Source: Phymatolithon calcareum
Taxonomy: Eukaryota; Rhodophyta; Florideophyceae; Hapalidiales
Length of the DNA stretch: 64,000 nt
Direction of reading: 5' to 3'
NCBI GenBank assembly: GCA_977006965.1
Contig: OZ345370.1
Span: forward strand, 682,001 to 746,000
This document shows positions 45,164 through 55,517 of this stretch, one piece after another. Below the pieces are notes generated by a model. It did no database searches. It worked only from the letters and a program-made list of their open reading frames with translations, and had not been told where the DNA came from. Position numbers and translations under genes: made by a program. Numbering within the stretch: position 1 is the first letter of the stretch; each line of letters starts with the position of its first letter.

Positions 45164-45296
45164 TTGATTCCATTTTCACAATGGAATCAAAATTTCAACT
45201 TTGGATGTGCTGGGGTGACGCGTGGGCGGGGACAGGAATGGGACTGGGAGGCATCGCACTATCGGGACTACGATCCTTAGAAGGATCATGGTGATC
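45164..45296. repeat. Small hairpins preceding double hairpin 3
   Basis: An 11-bp stem at 45164-45174 with 45180-45190 (loop TTCAC) is perfect. A 7-bp stem at 45272-45278 with 45281-45287 overlaps a 5-bp stem at 45284-45296. The small ones could be chance; the 11-bp stem is less likely to be. Confidence 0.5.
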
Positions 45297-45335
45297 AATA
45301 ATTTTTAACCGTCGTTGAGTTGGGTCTTCTCAGTG

Positions 45336-45402
45336 GCAAAAGAGTCTTCTGCCACAGTGGCAGAAGACTCTTTTGCGATGCAATGGCAGTGCCACTGCAT
45401 CG
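45336..45402. repeat. Double hairpin 3
   Basis: Hairpin A has 20-bp perfect arms (45336-45355 and 45357-45376) around a single base. Hairpin B has 12-bp arms (45376-45387 and 45391-45402) with one G-T-compatible mismatch and a 3-nt loop. Base 45376 is shared, as at the other two loci. Arm sequences are unrelated to those loci. Confidence 0.9.
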
Positions 45403-46941
45403 TTTATCCTTCCAGCGAAATTCAGAGGGATACGCCAAACCCAGTCGGGAGATTGCAAGTCCCTGTGTGCGCTCTGTGGTGGAGGGGAGCGAGAATGTGT
45501 TGATAAACGAACTCTTAATGATGCTGGACAAATAACCAGAATGGAGTTTATATGAGTGCCCCTCTGATACGTATAGAGTCTTTTGCAAAATCTCACCAGC
45601 TCGCCAACATCATCTTTCGCAAATTGGCGACCTGAAAGTCGTTGATTGCATTCCCTGGGGCGTATCCAATGGAGTGGATGACCGATGCACCGTGTTGAAC
45701 TAAAATTTCTTACGTTTTACTGATGTTCTAGCCTGCTACTTAAACTGCTGGGCGCAAGGGCGTCCGCCTTGAGAGGCGAGTAGCACAGACACCCCGTCTG
45801 GCAGGGATTGATCACGAGGTCTTACAACTTGTGTGTCGACAAAACTTGTATCTCGATACAGCTTGTGTCTCGATACAATTTGAGTTGATCGGTTCGCCAG
45901 GCGGGCGTGTCACCCACCACGTCTTGCGTGGTGCGTGCACAACGTGTGCGGCATGTGGGTTTAACACACCGAAAGCTCCTAAGCTGGAATTCGTTGATCA
46001 AATAGAGCGTAATGCTCAAATATTGATTACCTGGGCCTTTGTGCTTATCCGTGATGGAACGCTGCTCGAGTCTTCACCTTGAGTATTTCTTTACCCATCT
46101 ACTTCGCCTCTCAGAGTAGGCCTGGGAGCGAGGCAACTGATAACATAAGCAGACCACCAACTGACGTTTAAGTGAAACATTGAGTGTACGACTTAGCGTA
46201 AGAGAGCATGAGTGGGAAACATAGTACTGTACCGTTTAGCCCCAGTTCGCAGCTGAATTTTCTTAAAGTTGATATTTGGTTTCCAGGTCGCCCGTTTATC
46301 ACGTCGACGATGCGACGGCACAGTGAAGTGATCTCCAATGCCAAAAGGTTAGAACAAGTACAAGCCATATCCTAGATAAACATCAGAGCTGCTTCCACTT
46401 TTTGGAACCAACACGTGTTCCTGATGCGTGAACAACACATTGCCAGCGCTCTCGAGAGCCGAGCAGGAGGAGACGCGTGTGACAGGTCCTTAATTGTCAG
46501 TTGCGTGAGGGAGCAGAGGATCGCTCTTCGTGGAGTGTGAGTGGCCATGTATACATATCATAGGGGTCCTCCTCGTCACCTTAATGGCCATTTCGGGACG
46601 ATTTCGAAATCGGCAATGAGTCATGGGCATGTAAGGGACCAATCGGTCACCAGTTTCACGCAATAACGGAAAACGAATGTCATCACCATAATCTGAAGAT
46701 TGTGTTTATCATACTGTTTTCGACGACGTTTCATTTGTGCTCCATTCGGCAGAAAATGTCGTTGAATGGCCTCCACTTGCAAGTGAGCTCGCTGACGACC
46801 GGTCCCGGAGCAAATGCCACATAACTACAGTATATGCTCATGGGCAATGCGTGTCACCTTAGTCTAACCCCACGCGTTCACATTAGTTAATTCGACGGGG
46901 CCTTGGTCGTCATCTAACACAATGGCTCCTCCGGATGGAAT

Positions 46942-49077
46942 ATGAAACCAGCGCAGCATTTCTCGCTTGCCTGGTCTTTCCATTGCCTATTTAATCGCGA
47001 CAATCGTTCCCTTCAACGAAAAAACGTCTGCGCAATCACATCTCCAACCATGACTGCCCATACGTTATCGTCAGGCAATGGAAAGAGCACCCTTCGTCTC
47101 AACGTCGATCAAGATCGCGTTTCCTTCACACTCGCATTCGGAGACGCGCCAATTAGTGAAGCATCTATCCATGGACTATCGGATCTCGAAATCAAGAAGT
47201 CAACTTCGGGCGCCTTCTTCGCTCTGTCTGGAGAGTCCTCTTTATCCATAAGAAGCAACGATGTTCTTTTTGACATTGTGATGCGCAATCCGTTCGCCCC
47301 ATGTGTCGAGCTTCAAGTTCCACTCGCCCCGCACTCCTGGTATGGGCTCGGTCATCTCATGTGTCAAAGATGGCCACTTGAAACCGCCTCCCTCGACTTT
47401 GGACCCTTTTACCCTTTCGACAACGGCCCCAACGGTGTATGCACCCTGCTCGACCCAACCCTAATTTCAACAGCCGGCACCATCCTCATTGTGGACGACA
47501 CCTCAAGATGTCTACATGTCGGTCTCAACGCTGAGAAAATTACCGACGAAAATGTCGCATCCATGAGTCGCCGTTGGGGTGTAGGTGTTGCCAATTTTGA
47601 CAGAATGAACTTACCCAAATCGTCTTCGTCGGTCGATGGCAACGGCTCCATTTGTATTCAGTCAAGGTCTAACTACGACTGGCCTCATGTCGGACATCCC
47701 TGGAAGGAAGATGTCAAACTCAACCGCCCCGGTGTTCCAGAGCTTCGTTTTCAAATTGGCGGCGCATCCGATGTCAGAACTGCATCCGAACAAGTCTTGT
47801 CAAAGCTCCAAGCTGCACAGATGTCGCCTAAAATTGCCCCGCCCGAGAAAATGATGCGTGACCCTATCTGGACAACCTGGGTCCGCTACGGCGATGCTAT
47901 TACCCAGGAGCAGACACTGGCGTTCGGAAAAGAAATAATGGACCGCGGTTTCCCACGCTCCGTCCTCGAAATCGATGACCGATGGAGCCTGAAGTATGGG
48001 GACCTGGAATTCGACCACGCTAAATTCCCGGACCCCAAAGGCATGGTTTCGGAACTTCATGACATGGGATTTTTGGTCACCCTCTGGGTGATCCCTTTTG
48101 CTAATCTGGACTCGAAAGCAGTGACAGACGAGAAAACACGCCATTTTTTCGTTCGCAACCACAGAGATGGATTGCTGGGTGAGTTTGACTGGTGGCAGCC
48201 GACTCGTGTTGCAGCTCTAGATCTCACAAACAACGAGGCGTGCGACTGGTTTTTGGCCGGTCTGGAGCGACTTCGCGCGGATTACGGCATCGACGGGTTC
48301 AAGTTCGATGCAGGTGAGCCAAGTTTTCTGCCGAAAAACTCAGCCATCGCGCATACCATGACCGCACCTAGCGAGTACACCCGTCTCTGGATTCAGCGTA
48401 TAGCGTCCAAGTTCACGGTGTCTGAAGTTCGCTCCGGAGTGCAAGGTGTACAGGAACTGACGCCCATGTCACGCCTGTTCGATCGCTTCTCAACGTGGAC
48501 GTTGGAGAACGGGCTCGCTAGCGTTCTGACCGGCACCTTAACCTCCGGTATCCTCGGCTATCCGTTTGTACTCCCCGACATGATCGGCGGGAATGCTTAC
48601 GGCGAGGACAAACCTGATGCAGAGCTCATGATTCGCTGGGCTCAGCTCAACGCGGCACTTCCCGCCGTGCAGTTCAGTATCGCCCCGTGGGACCTTGGCG
48701 AAGAGTGTCACAGGTTGTGCGAGAACGCGTTGCAGTGGCGCAAAGAGCTGTTCTGGAGTCGTGTGAAGGACGGAATCCCGGCCGCTTGCACGCAGTATGT
48801 GCCCATCGTTCGGCCTATGTGGTGGGTTGATCAGCGCCAAGAGATGGCGGGCGTATATGACCAGTTTATGCTCGGCGATGACGTACTTGTGGCGCCAATC
48901 ATTGAAAAGGGGGCTACCGAACGGATTGTGTCGCTGCCGCCTGGATCTTGGCAGAGAGTTCAGCTGGCTGGGGTCACTGCTCAGCACACTACGGTGTGTA
49001 TGCAAGGTGGCGACAAAATGCGAGCGGCTGCTGCTCTAGATGATATGCCGGTCTTCCTCCGTATTTCGAACAATTGA
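46942..49077 (+). CDS. GH31 family glycosidase, MYORG-like
   Basis: Single exon, 711 residues from ATG 46942; an in-frame ATG at 47050 is a possible shorter start, and the 36 residues between them could be a targeting leader. The fold is a GH31 TIM barrel. WTTWVRYGDAITQEQ and SVLEIDDRWSLKYGDLEFD open the barrel. The nucleophile Asp is in DGFKFDAGEPSFLP (about residue 456) and the likely acid/base Asp in LFDRFSTW (about 514). GYPFVLPDMIGGNAY follows. The FKFDAGE and PDMIGGN motifs place it with MYORG (KIAA1161), which was reported as an alpha-galactosidase, rather than with classical alpha-glucosidases. MYORG has a membrane anchor; I see none here. Substrate specificity cannot be fixed from sequence. 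Confidence 0.88.
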   Translation: MKPAQHFSLAWSFHCLFNRDNRSLQRKNVCAITSPTMTAHTLSSGNGKSTLRLNVDQDRVSFTLAFGDAPISEASIHGLSDLEIKKSTSGAFFALSGESSLSIRSNDVLFDIVMRNPFAPCVELQVPLAPHSWYGLGHLMCQRWPLETASLDFGPFYPFDNGPNGVCTLLDPTLISTAGTILIVDDTSRCLHVGLNAEKITDENVASMSRRWGVGVANFDRMNLPKSSSSVDGNGSICIQSRSNYDWPHVGHPWKEDVKLNRPGVPELRFQIGGASDVRTASEQVLSKLQAAQMSPKIAPPEKMMRDPIWTTWVRYGDAITQEQTLAFGKEIMDRGFPRSVLEIDDRWSLKYGDLEFDHAKFPDPKGMVSELHDMGFLVTLWVIPFANLDSKAVTDEKTRHFFVRNHRDGLLGEFDWWQPTRVAALDLTNNEACDWFLAGLERLRADYGIDGFKFDAGEPSFLPKNSAIAHTMTAPSEYTRLWIQRIASKFTVSEVRSGVQGVQELTPMSRLFDRFSTWTLENGLASVLTGTLTSGILGYPFVLPDMIGGNAYGEDKPDAELMIRWAQLNAALPAVQFSIAPWDLGEECHRLCENALQWRKELFWSRVKDGIPAACTQYVPIVRPMWWVDQRQEMAGVYDQFMLGDDVLVAPIIEKGATERIVSLPPGSWQRVQLAGVTAQHTTVCMQGGDKMRAAAALDDMPVFLRISNN

Positions 49078-49455
49078 CATGAAGCTATCGAAACTGTCTC
49101 CTCCGTTTCCAGAGTTGCAGTTGTGCTGGCTGGTGGCAAAAGGGAAGAGAGAAGACGCTAGTTTGTTGCGCCATTTTGCAGATTTGAATTCTTGTTGGAT
49201 GTATCTAATTCTACTTCGCGCAGTCGCTCAAAGTGGAAGAACAAGAAACATAAAATGAACTACAGTATCGTTGACCTTCGGGGTCATGTTTCTAAAATAC
49301 TGTCCGGGGTTTTGTCAATGTTTCCCAATCTCTGGACTAAAATTAACCCTAAAAGTAGAACCGAGAAAATTTGATAAATTTTCAATTCTTTTATGTCTAT
49401 CGTCAGCGAGGTTGGGACGCCATGACCTCCCACATGCGACGTGACGAGGGAGACC
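49078..49455. other. Intergenic region before the bilin lyase
   Basis: No feature is recognised; it must contain the lyase promoter, since the two genes are on the same strand with separate ends. Confidence 0.45.
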
Positions 49456-50235
49456 ATGGCGTTCCTACCACCCAGCTCTGTGCCCACACAGAACGAGCTC
49501 ACTGCGAGGAAGTGCAGAAACTCTTTTCTCTGCCGTCGTTTTTCATGCATTGCGAAAAACGGGAACAATGGCGGCAGCAAATCCTATTTCGGATCAACTC
49601 CGCCAACCCGTGTGTCTCCTCCAAGTATGGTTGCCGAAACGGCGAAAAATGCAAGCGGCATTGCGCAGGCCAATCCCACAGCCGAGGGCGTGTTCTCTGC
49701 GAAAGGAATGACCGTGGAAGAGTTTTTCCAGAAATCCAATGGGGATTGGAAAAGTCAAAGATCGAGCCATAATTTGGCATGGGGTCAGTTTGAAGCTGTG
49801 ACGAGTGAAATTAAGATTGAAGCGCGGTCTACATCAAATGAAAGCGTGATCGAACTTTGCAAGCTGAACGATGTGTCAGTGAATGATGTTCTTTTGTCTC
49901 TTTCAATGAGTTGGGAGGGGGAGTCAGACTGGGATGACGATGAAGTCATGTCGGGATCGACGGTAATGTCTGTGATTAAGGACGGGCCTTCGACGGGAAG
50001 ATTGCTGCGAAGCATGGGATATGCAGAGACGATTCCTGCGGTAGGACAATGGGAGATGACACCGGATGGCGTTTTCGTCTTGTCGACCTTCTATGACGCT
50101 GCAGCTGCTGAAGAGAGAATTTGGTTCGCCACACCAGACCTACGCATGCGAGTTTCTCAAATACGAACGTCCTCCGGTCGTGGCGTCGTTACTGCGTCTT
50201 TTTCCACTGAAATTCGAAAGTTGAATATATCCTAG
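49456..50235 (+). CDS. CpcS/CpeS-type phycobiliprotein lyase, plastid-targeted
   Basis: Single exon, 259 residues from ATG 49456 (the frame also opens at a GTG five codons earlier). CpcS/CpeS lyases attach phycobilins to cysteines of phycobiliproteins in the light-harvesting phycobilisome. The conserved domain starts near residue 88: MTVEEFFQKSNGDWKSQRSS, then WEGESDWDDDEVMSGSTVM, GRLLRSMGYAE, STFYDAAAAEERIWFATPDL and SFSTEIRK, the full lipocalin-like family in order. The preceding 85 residues are rich in Ser, Arg, Lys and Asn and begin MAFLPP. A phenylalanine at the extreme N-terminus is typical of red-algal and glaucophyte transit peptides. This gene is the strongest taxonomic clue in the window. 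Confidence 0.92.
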   Translation: MAFLPPSSVPTQNELTARKCRNSFLCRRFSCIAKNGNNGGSKSYFGSTPPTRVSPPSMVAETAKNASGIAQANPTAEGVFSAKGMTVEEFFQKSNGDWKSQRSSHNLAWGQFEAVTSEIKIEARSTSNESVIELCKLNDVSVNDVLLSLSMSWEGESDWDDDEVMSGSTVMSVIKDGPSTGRLLRSMGYAETIPAVGQWEMTPDGVFVLSTFYDAAAAEERIWFATPDLRMRVSQIRTSSGRGVVTASFSTEIRKLNIS

Positions 50236-50320
50236 GCTGTTTATTCACTAAGGTACATGAGAACAGTAAGCTCAAAAATAGTTATTTTCATTCGCACTCA
50301 GTTGGCCGTATTGCTTGTAC

Positions 50321-51595
50321 TCAAAGATGCAGTCCACCCTCGGGAGCTTCTTCTACTCCTCGATTCCCCGATTGCACGACATCATCACTGGAGTTAATCG
50401 CGCCTTCGTGAGAGTTCTTCATTTGACGCTGTGACTGTAAAAGGACCTCGTCAGATTTCAATGCTTCTTCGTTGCGCTCAAGAGTTGCCATATTCTCAGC
50501 AATGGCCGCCATCATTAAGTTGACAGACTCTACCAGCTTGTAAGTACTATTCAATGTCGCGCGGTACTCTATTTCGAGCTCATCCATGGTTTTGTCGTTC
50601 ACATTGAGTACATCCGGAAACCGGCTTGTTACATTCTGGTTGTCAACCGCAGATGAAAGGATCCTTTGTGCCAAGTTGTTCGACCCTTCCAACTTCTGAG
50701 CTCTTTTCCATATAGCGCGGCAAACAGCTTTGAGATCTTCCGCTGTCACATCATCCACATTAGGAGGGCTGCGAGGCTCTAATTGCAAAAAGATCTCGAT
50801 ACAATCCATTCGTTCTTTGTTGCGCTCAACAATTACTTGATCCTCAGCAATCGCGCTAAGCATTATATTGATTGAATCTTCCAGCTCGCCATTACTGTCC
50901 AACATCGCATAGCGCTCTTCTTTGAGTGCGTCCGCTGTTTCTTCGTTTACATTAGAACGGTTTGGCAATCTGACTGCTGCTTTCTGATCGCCAACCGCAG
51001 TTGAATGAAGCCAATGTGCAAGATTGTCTGAGCTTTCAAACTTTTGAGCCCTTTTCCATATCGCGCGGCACACTGCTTTGAGATCATCTGTCGTCACGTC
51101 ATTGGCATTAGGAGTGTTTTGCAAGCCACCAGGATTAATTGGATTTTGAGAAGCACTGCCGGATGAAGGCGCAGGAGTGAGAGAAATCCCTGTTGCAAGA
51201 CGGCCCGGTGTGCCATCACGATTTTCCGTATTCGGAAAGGCCTTGGTGAACGAAGGCGCAGGTGTGAAATAAATCCCGGGTTTAAGCTCCTGTTCGGCAG
51301 GACGCATGATAGGTTTGTGAGCTGGCGGTAGAGTGCCAACTTTGTCCGTCCTTTCACCGAGCTCTTCCAGCTTTTGAACACTTTTCCATATCGCGCGATA
51401 CTTTGATTCAAGCTCATCCCTCGTCATGCTGTTCACATTTCGAGGCCCCTGCTTACCATCAGGTTGGTTTGAATTCTGAGAAGATTGGCTGAACGAAGGC
51501 GCCGGTGTGAAATAAATCCCAGTGCCTATCTTCTGTTCTGCAGGACGCGCAGCAGAGCTTTTCCCTGGCGGTATAGTGCAATCTTTGTCCGACAT
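50321..51595 (-). CDS. Unknown internally repetitive protein
   Basis: Open for 424 residues from ATG 51595, the first in-frame ATG. The frame stays open upstream to a TAG at about 51684 (SITLKNLEGPDV...ATIVRRLLELTEE), so a further 5' exon is possible. I recognise no family. Three copies of a G-I-x-x-T-P-A-P-S motif (GIYFTPAPSF twice, GISLTPAPSS once) sit in proline-rich linkers. Five related helical blocks follow the pattern 'D-E/D-L...R-A-x-W/L...K-L-E' (YRAIWKSVQKLEEL, CRAIWKRAQKFESS, CRAIWKRAQKLEGS and two weaker ones). A longer unit ending in a coiled-coil-like N-x-M-x-x-A-I-A-E-x...E-R-N repeats twice (about residues 200-285 and 305-395). No membrane segment or signal peptide is visible. 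Composition suggests a cytoplasmic or nuclear scaffold. Confidence 0.7.
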   Translation of the reverse strand: MSDKDCTIPPGKSSAARPAEQKIGTGIYFTPAPSFSQSSQNSNQPDGKQGPRNVNSMTRDELESKYRAIWKSVQKLEELGERTDKVGTLPPAHKPIMRPAEQELKPGIYFTPAPSFTKAFPNTENRDGTPGRLATGISLTPAPSSGSASQNPINPGGLQNTPNANDVTTDDLKAVCRAIWKRAQKFESSDNLAHWLHSTAVGDQKAAVRLPNRSNVNEETADALKEERYAMLDSNGELEDSINIMLSAIAEDQVIVERNKERMDCIEIFLQLEPRSPPNVDDVTAEDLKAVCRAIWKRAQKLEGSNNLAQRILSSAVDNQNVTSRFPDVLNVNDKTMDELEIEYRATLNSTYKLVESVNLMMAAIAENMATLERNEEALKSDEVLLQSQRQMKNSHEGAINSSDDVVQSGNRGVEEAPEGGLHL

Positions 51596-52091
51596 TTCTT
51601 CTGTCAACTCGAGTAACCTCCGCACAATTGTGGCCGGAAGCGAGACATCCGGGCCTTCAAGGTTCTTGAGGGTGATGCTCTACACGTGGAAATTTTACGA
51701 TTATCATACACGCTCGATGTATGATGTATAATAGTAATTGCTCATAAAGGACACAAAGAAATAATATTATTATACTTCTTTTTGTCTTACACTTGTATAC
51801 AGCTACACAGCTCCGACCGCACTAAATTCTGAATATAATTTGAGGTGCTGTGTATACAACTGGGCTGTACAGAACAAGAGCAAACCTTACTGTGTGCTTC
51901 GCTTGCCACGGACACAGGCAAGACAGGATTGATTGCCTTTAGCTGGAATGCATTCTGGCTGATGCAGAAGTTGATTAAGAGCGACCTTCTCACCTTTACA
52001 GTTCATTGTGCTCCTTCCCAACATTGAGGAGCTGCCGCTGGTCTCGCGCGAGAGGTCTCTGAGAAGTCTGTGGAGATCAAAGCAGGACACC

Positions 52092-55000
52092 ATGGCATTA
52101 GTCGCGTCCGTGGCGAACTCCGCTGCGAACGCAGCGGCCCAGCGCATTGGCGCAGCGCTCTCCGACGCGCAGTATTTCGAATCCAACATGATTGCTCTTG
52201 ACCAGATTCGCCGTCAGTTGGACAGCAGCTCCACGAAGGATAAGCTCGACGCGATGAAAAGGGTCATTGCGCTAATATCTCTTGGAAAGGACGCCTCTAC
52301 CTTCTTCCCTGAAGTCGTCAAAAATGTTGCAGCGCCTTCTCTGGAGGTCAAGAAACTCGTCTATTTATATTTGGTACACTATGCCGAATTTAAGCAAGAC
52401 CTTGCCCTTCTGGCAATTAACTCTTTTCAAAAGGATTTATCAGACCCGAACCAACACATCAGGGCACTTTCCCTCCGAGTTTTATCTTCAATACGCGTCA
52501 AAATTATCCTTCAGGTTGTCATTCATGCTATCGGAAAGTCTGCGAAAGATTCATCGGCATATGTCAGAAAGGCTGCCGCATACGCCATATGCAAGGTTTG
52601 TTCTCTCGACAGCGCGTCCAAGGAAGCCTTGATGGACCCGCTCACCGACCTCATTGCTGATCGCTCCACACAAGTAATAGGCAGTGCTGTTGTTGCGTTC
52701 GAAGAAGTATGTCCGGATTCTTTCGAACTTATTCATCCTCACTATCGTCGCATCTGCAAAAGTTTGAAGAGTATCGATCCTTGGGGTCAAATTGCAGTAA
52801 TGCAGATGCTGCTTCGTTACGCCCGTGCTAATTTTGCAGACCCCAACGCAGGAGACGTTGGAACCAACGGATGTGCAGAAGCTGATGATTCCAGTTTTTA
52901 CAGCTCTAATTCCGCAGGAGCGAGACGGAAGAGAAACAGCGATCTCTCATTGCTACTGGACAGCGTGCAGCCTCTTTTCTTCTCGCTGAACAGCAGTGTC
53001 GTGATGTCTGCTATCGCCATATTCTACCATTTAGGCAGTCTAGAAGAATTTTCGAACTATGCGATCAAACCTTTGATGCGTCTTGTCGGAATTTCGGATG
53101 ATGGAAGTCAGATCGTTGGTCTACGACTTGCAGCTGTCGTTGCTGTCAGACACCCCTCTTCCTTACTGCCATATATCTCCGAGTTTTACGTTTCTTCGGG
53201 ACATAGTGCTCCAGTGCGTGAACTACGGATGCAAGTCTTAAACACGATGTGCCAGATGGCCGGAGATCCTCGTGGACTCGGTTCCCGACCACAGGCACGA
53301 CGAGATTTGCTGTTGGAGCTGCAAGAATACCTCTTTCGGCCCGATAGAGGCTTAGCAGCCGCTGCTGCAAGAGCGATTGGCAGTCTAGCAACTGCTCACC
53401 CAGAGTCCACTATCGTAATCGTCAAGCTTTTATCATCCGTCGTTTCGAGTGCTCAAGACCCAGCTGTGGTAACTGAATCCATTGGAGTGTTGCGTGGACT
53501 TCTTCAACGACATCCCGAAGCCCAGACCAAGGCTCTTCCACAACTAATTGCCATGTTGCTGAATGGCGATTCAAGCAATGACAAATGCGGAAGTATCACC
53601 GAACCTGCGGCACGGGCAAGCGTTGTGTGGCTCATCGGTGAATTCTACAATTATGTCCAAGATGTGGCTCTAGAGGCCTTGCGTATCTTGGCGAAAGGTT
53701 TTCCTGGAGAGGCAGCCGTTGTGAAACTGCAAATTCTGAATCTCTCAGCGAAACTTCTTGCATGCCACTTGGCGGGTGCCAGTTTAAAATCTGTTGAAAA
53801 CGGATTTGTTAACTCGAATGTTCGTCAAAAGCTTCTCGAGTATGTGTGTACGAGTGCCAGATATGATGCAAGTTACGATGTGCGCGACAAGGCCCGTGTC
53901 TTGCAGTCTTTGTTTTTATCCGAAAATGTTTCTCCATTGCGACAGAAGGCATGTACGGCGCTTCTGTCAAAGAAGCCTGTCAAGCGCGTAGCAATTGACT
54001 CTGTTTCAAACGAATGGGCCGCCATTAAAGACTTGCCATCGAACCTTGTCCTTGGGTCAATGTCCCACATTCTGGGAGAGAGACGACTGCCGGGAGCGCG
54101 TCCGTTGCAAGCGTGGGCTCTCGAAGACTCAGATACCGCTTTGCGTGAGGAGGCTGAAGGAGACAATTCTGTGAGCTTTGAACGAGAATACACTGGAATC
54201 AGCAGTGCATCCTTTGGACATATGTCGTCTCTGCCGACAAATATTTCAAACAGCGTGTGGCAACCTAGCAATGGAATATCATCCGACTCAATTCAGAGAG
54301 ATTCTGCTGGGCGAGTGATTGGCTTTGGGCGGCCGACCATCGCGGAGGCGACAAACTTGTTTTCAAGGCCGTCGCACCAAGGAATTGACACGACCAAAAT
54401 TGATCCAGATACATTTTACGACTCTCCAGCTGGTGATGGAGAAGAATCGTCAGAATATGATGGAGAATCGTCGTCGGAGTATGAATCAACTTCTGCGGAA
54501 GAAGAAGATGAGGAGATGCAGAACAAGGGTGATGCGCCTCCAAATATGAATACTCCTAGTCAGTCTGAAGGAGTTCGGTCCCAGTTGAACGACGCCAGTC
54601 ATGGAGCATCAAACGCTGTTTCGAACTACGATATAGAGGCTTTGCTTGGTGCTTTGGATGTGGGAACAACCAGCAAAAGTCATACCCTAGTGGAACGACG
54701 CACTGACATCGACGCTTCAGTTCGGCCTGCGAAAGTGGATACTCGCGATTGGAGACGCGCAGCTGAAAGTTGGAATACTGGCGGCATTGAGCTGGATTAT
54801 TGTTTTTCAAAAACCGTATCGACACGTGGTTCAGACTGGACTCCAACTTCTTTCCGGCTGACAAACAGACTAGCCAAGGTGGCAAAGGACGTAAGCGTAA
54901 CCTCAGACGCGGGAAGCGTGTTGGTATGTGACGCGAAAGCTATTAGCACTATGGGACCTGGAACATGCGCTGAGATATCTGCTGATGCAAAATTCCAGGG

Positions 55001-55517
55001 TAAGATTTCGACTGTTAAAATCTCAGTCGAGGTGAATGGAACGCTGTACAACAGCGGCACAATGCGGCCAGATGCCGGGGAAGTTCTTCGGCCGAATCCA
55101 GGAATGACGCCTGCCGAGTTCTTGGCGAAGGAAAAATCTCTAACAGGAATGTTCGGCAGTGATTCGAAAATTGAATTGCAGTTTTCCGCACTAACAAGTA
55201 ATATGCAGTTGACGAGGCACATCGAAGACATCGTCAGCAAGTCGTCATTCGTCGCCTGTCTGGGGAATGATACCAATAGTGCAAATCTGTCTCCCACTGA
55301 GGACTCAATTTTGTTCGCAGGGTACCTGCCTGCAATGGACGCGTTGGGGTCAGGGACGGAAAGGCGGCCTGTGCTTCTCAGAATTACTTTGGCAAGGAAA
55401 CAGGGCGATCAGAAAAGCGAGATTCGCCTTTGGATCGGGTGCGAAGACGTGCTATATGCCACTAACCTGAAGCAGGTGATAGGGCGTGAGCTGCTTCTGT
55501 TGCCTTCGTTGGTTTAG
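52092..55517 (+). CDS. AP3B: AP-3 adaptor complex beta subunit
   Basis: Single exon, 1,141 residues from ATG 52092; upstream codons are open only from a GTG. The beta-3 large subunit builds the AP-3 coat that sorts cargo from endosome or Golgi to vacuole/lysosome-type organelles. The adaptin trunk starts LDAMKRVIALISLGKDASTF and runs through FPEVVKNVAAPSLEVKKLVY, LYLVHYAEFKQDLALLAINS, DPNQHIRALSLRVLSSIRV and VAFEEVCPDSFELIHPHYR, all close to human AP3B1. The hinge (about 790-880) is acidic and serine-rich (EESSEYDGESSSEYESTSAE), as in animal beta-3. The C-terminal ear follows from about 910. The start is about 500 bp from the repetitive protein's ATG, on opposite strands. Confidence 0.95.
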   Translation: MALVASVANSAANAAAQRIGAALSDAQYFESNMIALDQIRRQLDSSSTKDKLDAMKRVIALISLGKDASTFFPEVVKNVAAPSLEVKKLVYLYLVHYAEFKQDLALLAINSFQKDLSDPNQHIRALSLRVLSSIRVKIILQVVIHAIGKSAKDSSAYVRKAAAYAICKVCSLDSASKEALMDPLTDLIADRSTQVIGSAVVAFEEVCPDSFELIHPHYRRICKSLKSIDPWGQIAVMQMLLRYARANFADPNAGDVGTNGCAEADDSSFYSSNSAGARRKRNSDLSLLLDSVQPLFFSLNSSVVMSAIAIFYHLGSLEEFSNYAIKPLMRLVGISDDGSQIVGLRLAAVVAVRHPSSLLPYISEFYVSSGHSAPVRELRMQVLNTMCQMAGDPRGLGSRPQARRDLLLELQEYLFRPDRGLAAAAARAIGSLATAHPESTIVIVKLLSSVVSSAQDPAVVTESIGVLRGLLQRHPEAQTKALPQLIAMLLNGDSSNDKCGSITEPAARASVVWLIGEFYNYVQDVALEALRILAKGFPGEAAVVKLQILNLSAKLLACHLAGASLKSVENGFVNSNVRQKLLEYVCTSARYDASYDVRDKARVLQSLFLSENVSPLRQKACTALLSKKPVKRVAIDSVSNEWAAIKDLPSNLVLGSMSHILGERRLPGARPLQAWALEDSDTALREEAEGDNSVSFEREYTGISSASFGHMSSLPTNISNSVWQPSNGISSDSIQRDSAGRVIGFGRPTIAEATNLFSRPSHQGIDTTKIDPDTFYDSPAGDGEESSEYDGESSSEYESTSAEEEDEEMQNKGDAPPNMNTPSQSEGVRSQLNDASHGASNAVSNYDIEALLGALDVGTTSKSHTLVERRTDIDASVRPAKVDTRDWRRAAESWNTGGIELDYCFSKTVSTRGSDWTPTSFRLTNRLAKVAKDVSVTSDAGSVLVCDAKAISTMGPGTCAEISADAKFQGKISTVKISVEVNGTLYNSGTMRPDAGEVLRPNPGMTPAEFLAKEKSLTGMFGSDSKIELQFSALTSNMQLTRHIEDIVSKSSFVACLGNDTNSANLSPTEDSILFAGYLPAMDALGSGTERRPVLLRITLARKQGDQKSEIRLWIGCEDVLYATNLKQVIGRELLLLPSLV

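Larger units (their letters stand above)
41995..46941. other. Gene-free 4.9 kb with decayed coding debris
   Basis: No intact gene. It holds a minus-strand decayed frame (42731-43730), a 17-base G run, a possible LINE zinc-finger scrap near 44936-45030, hairpin clusters at 45164-45402 and otherwise unremarkable sequence up to the GH31 gene. Confidence 0.45.
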
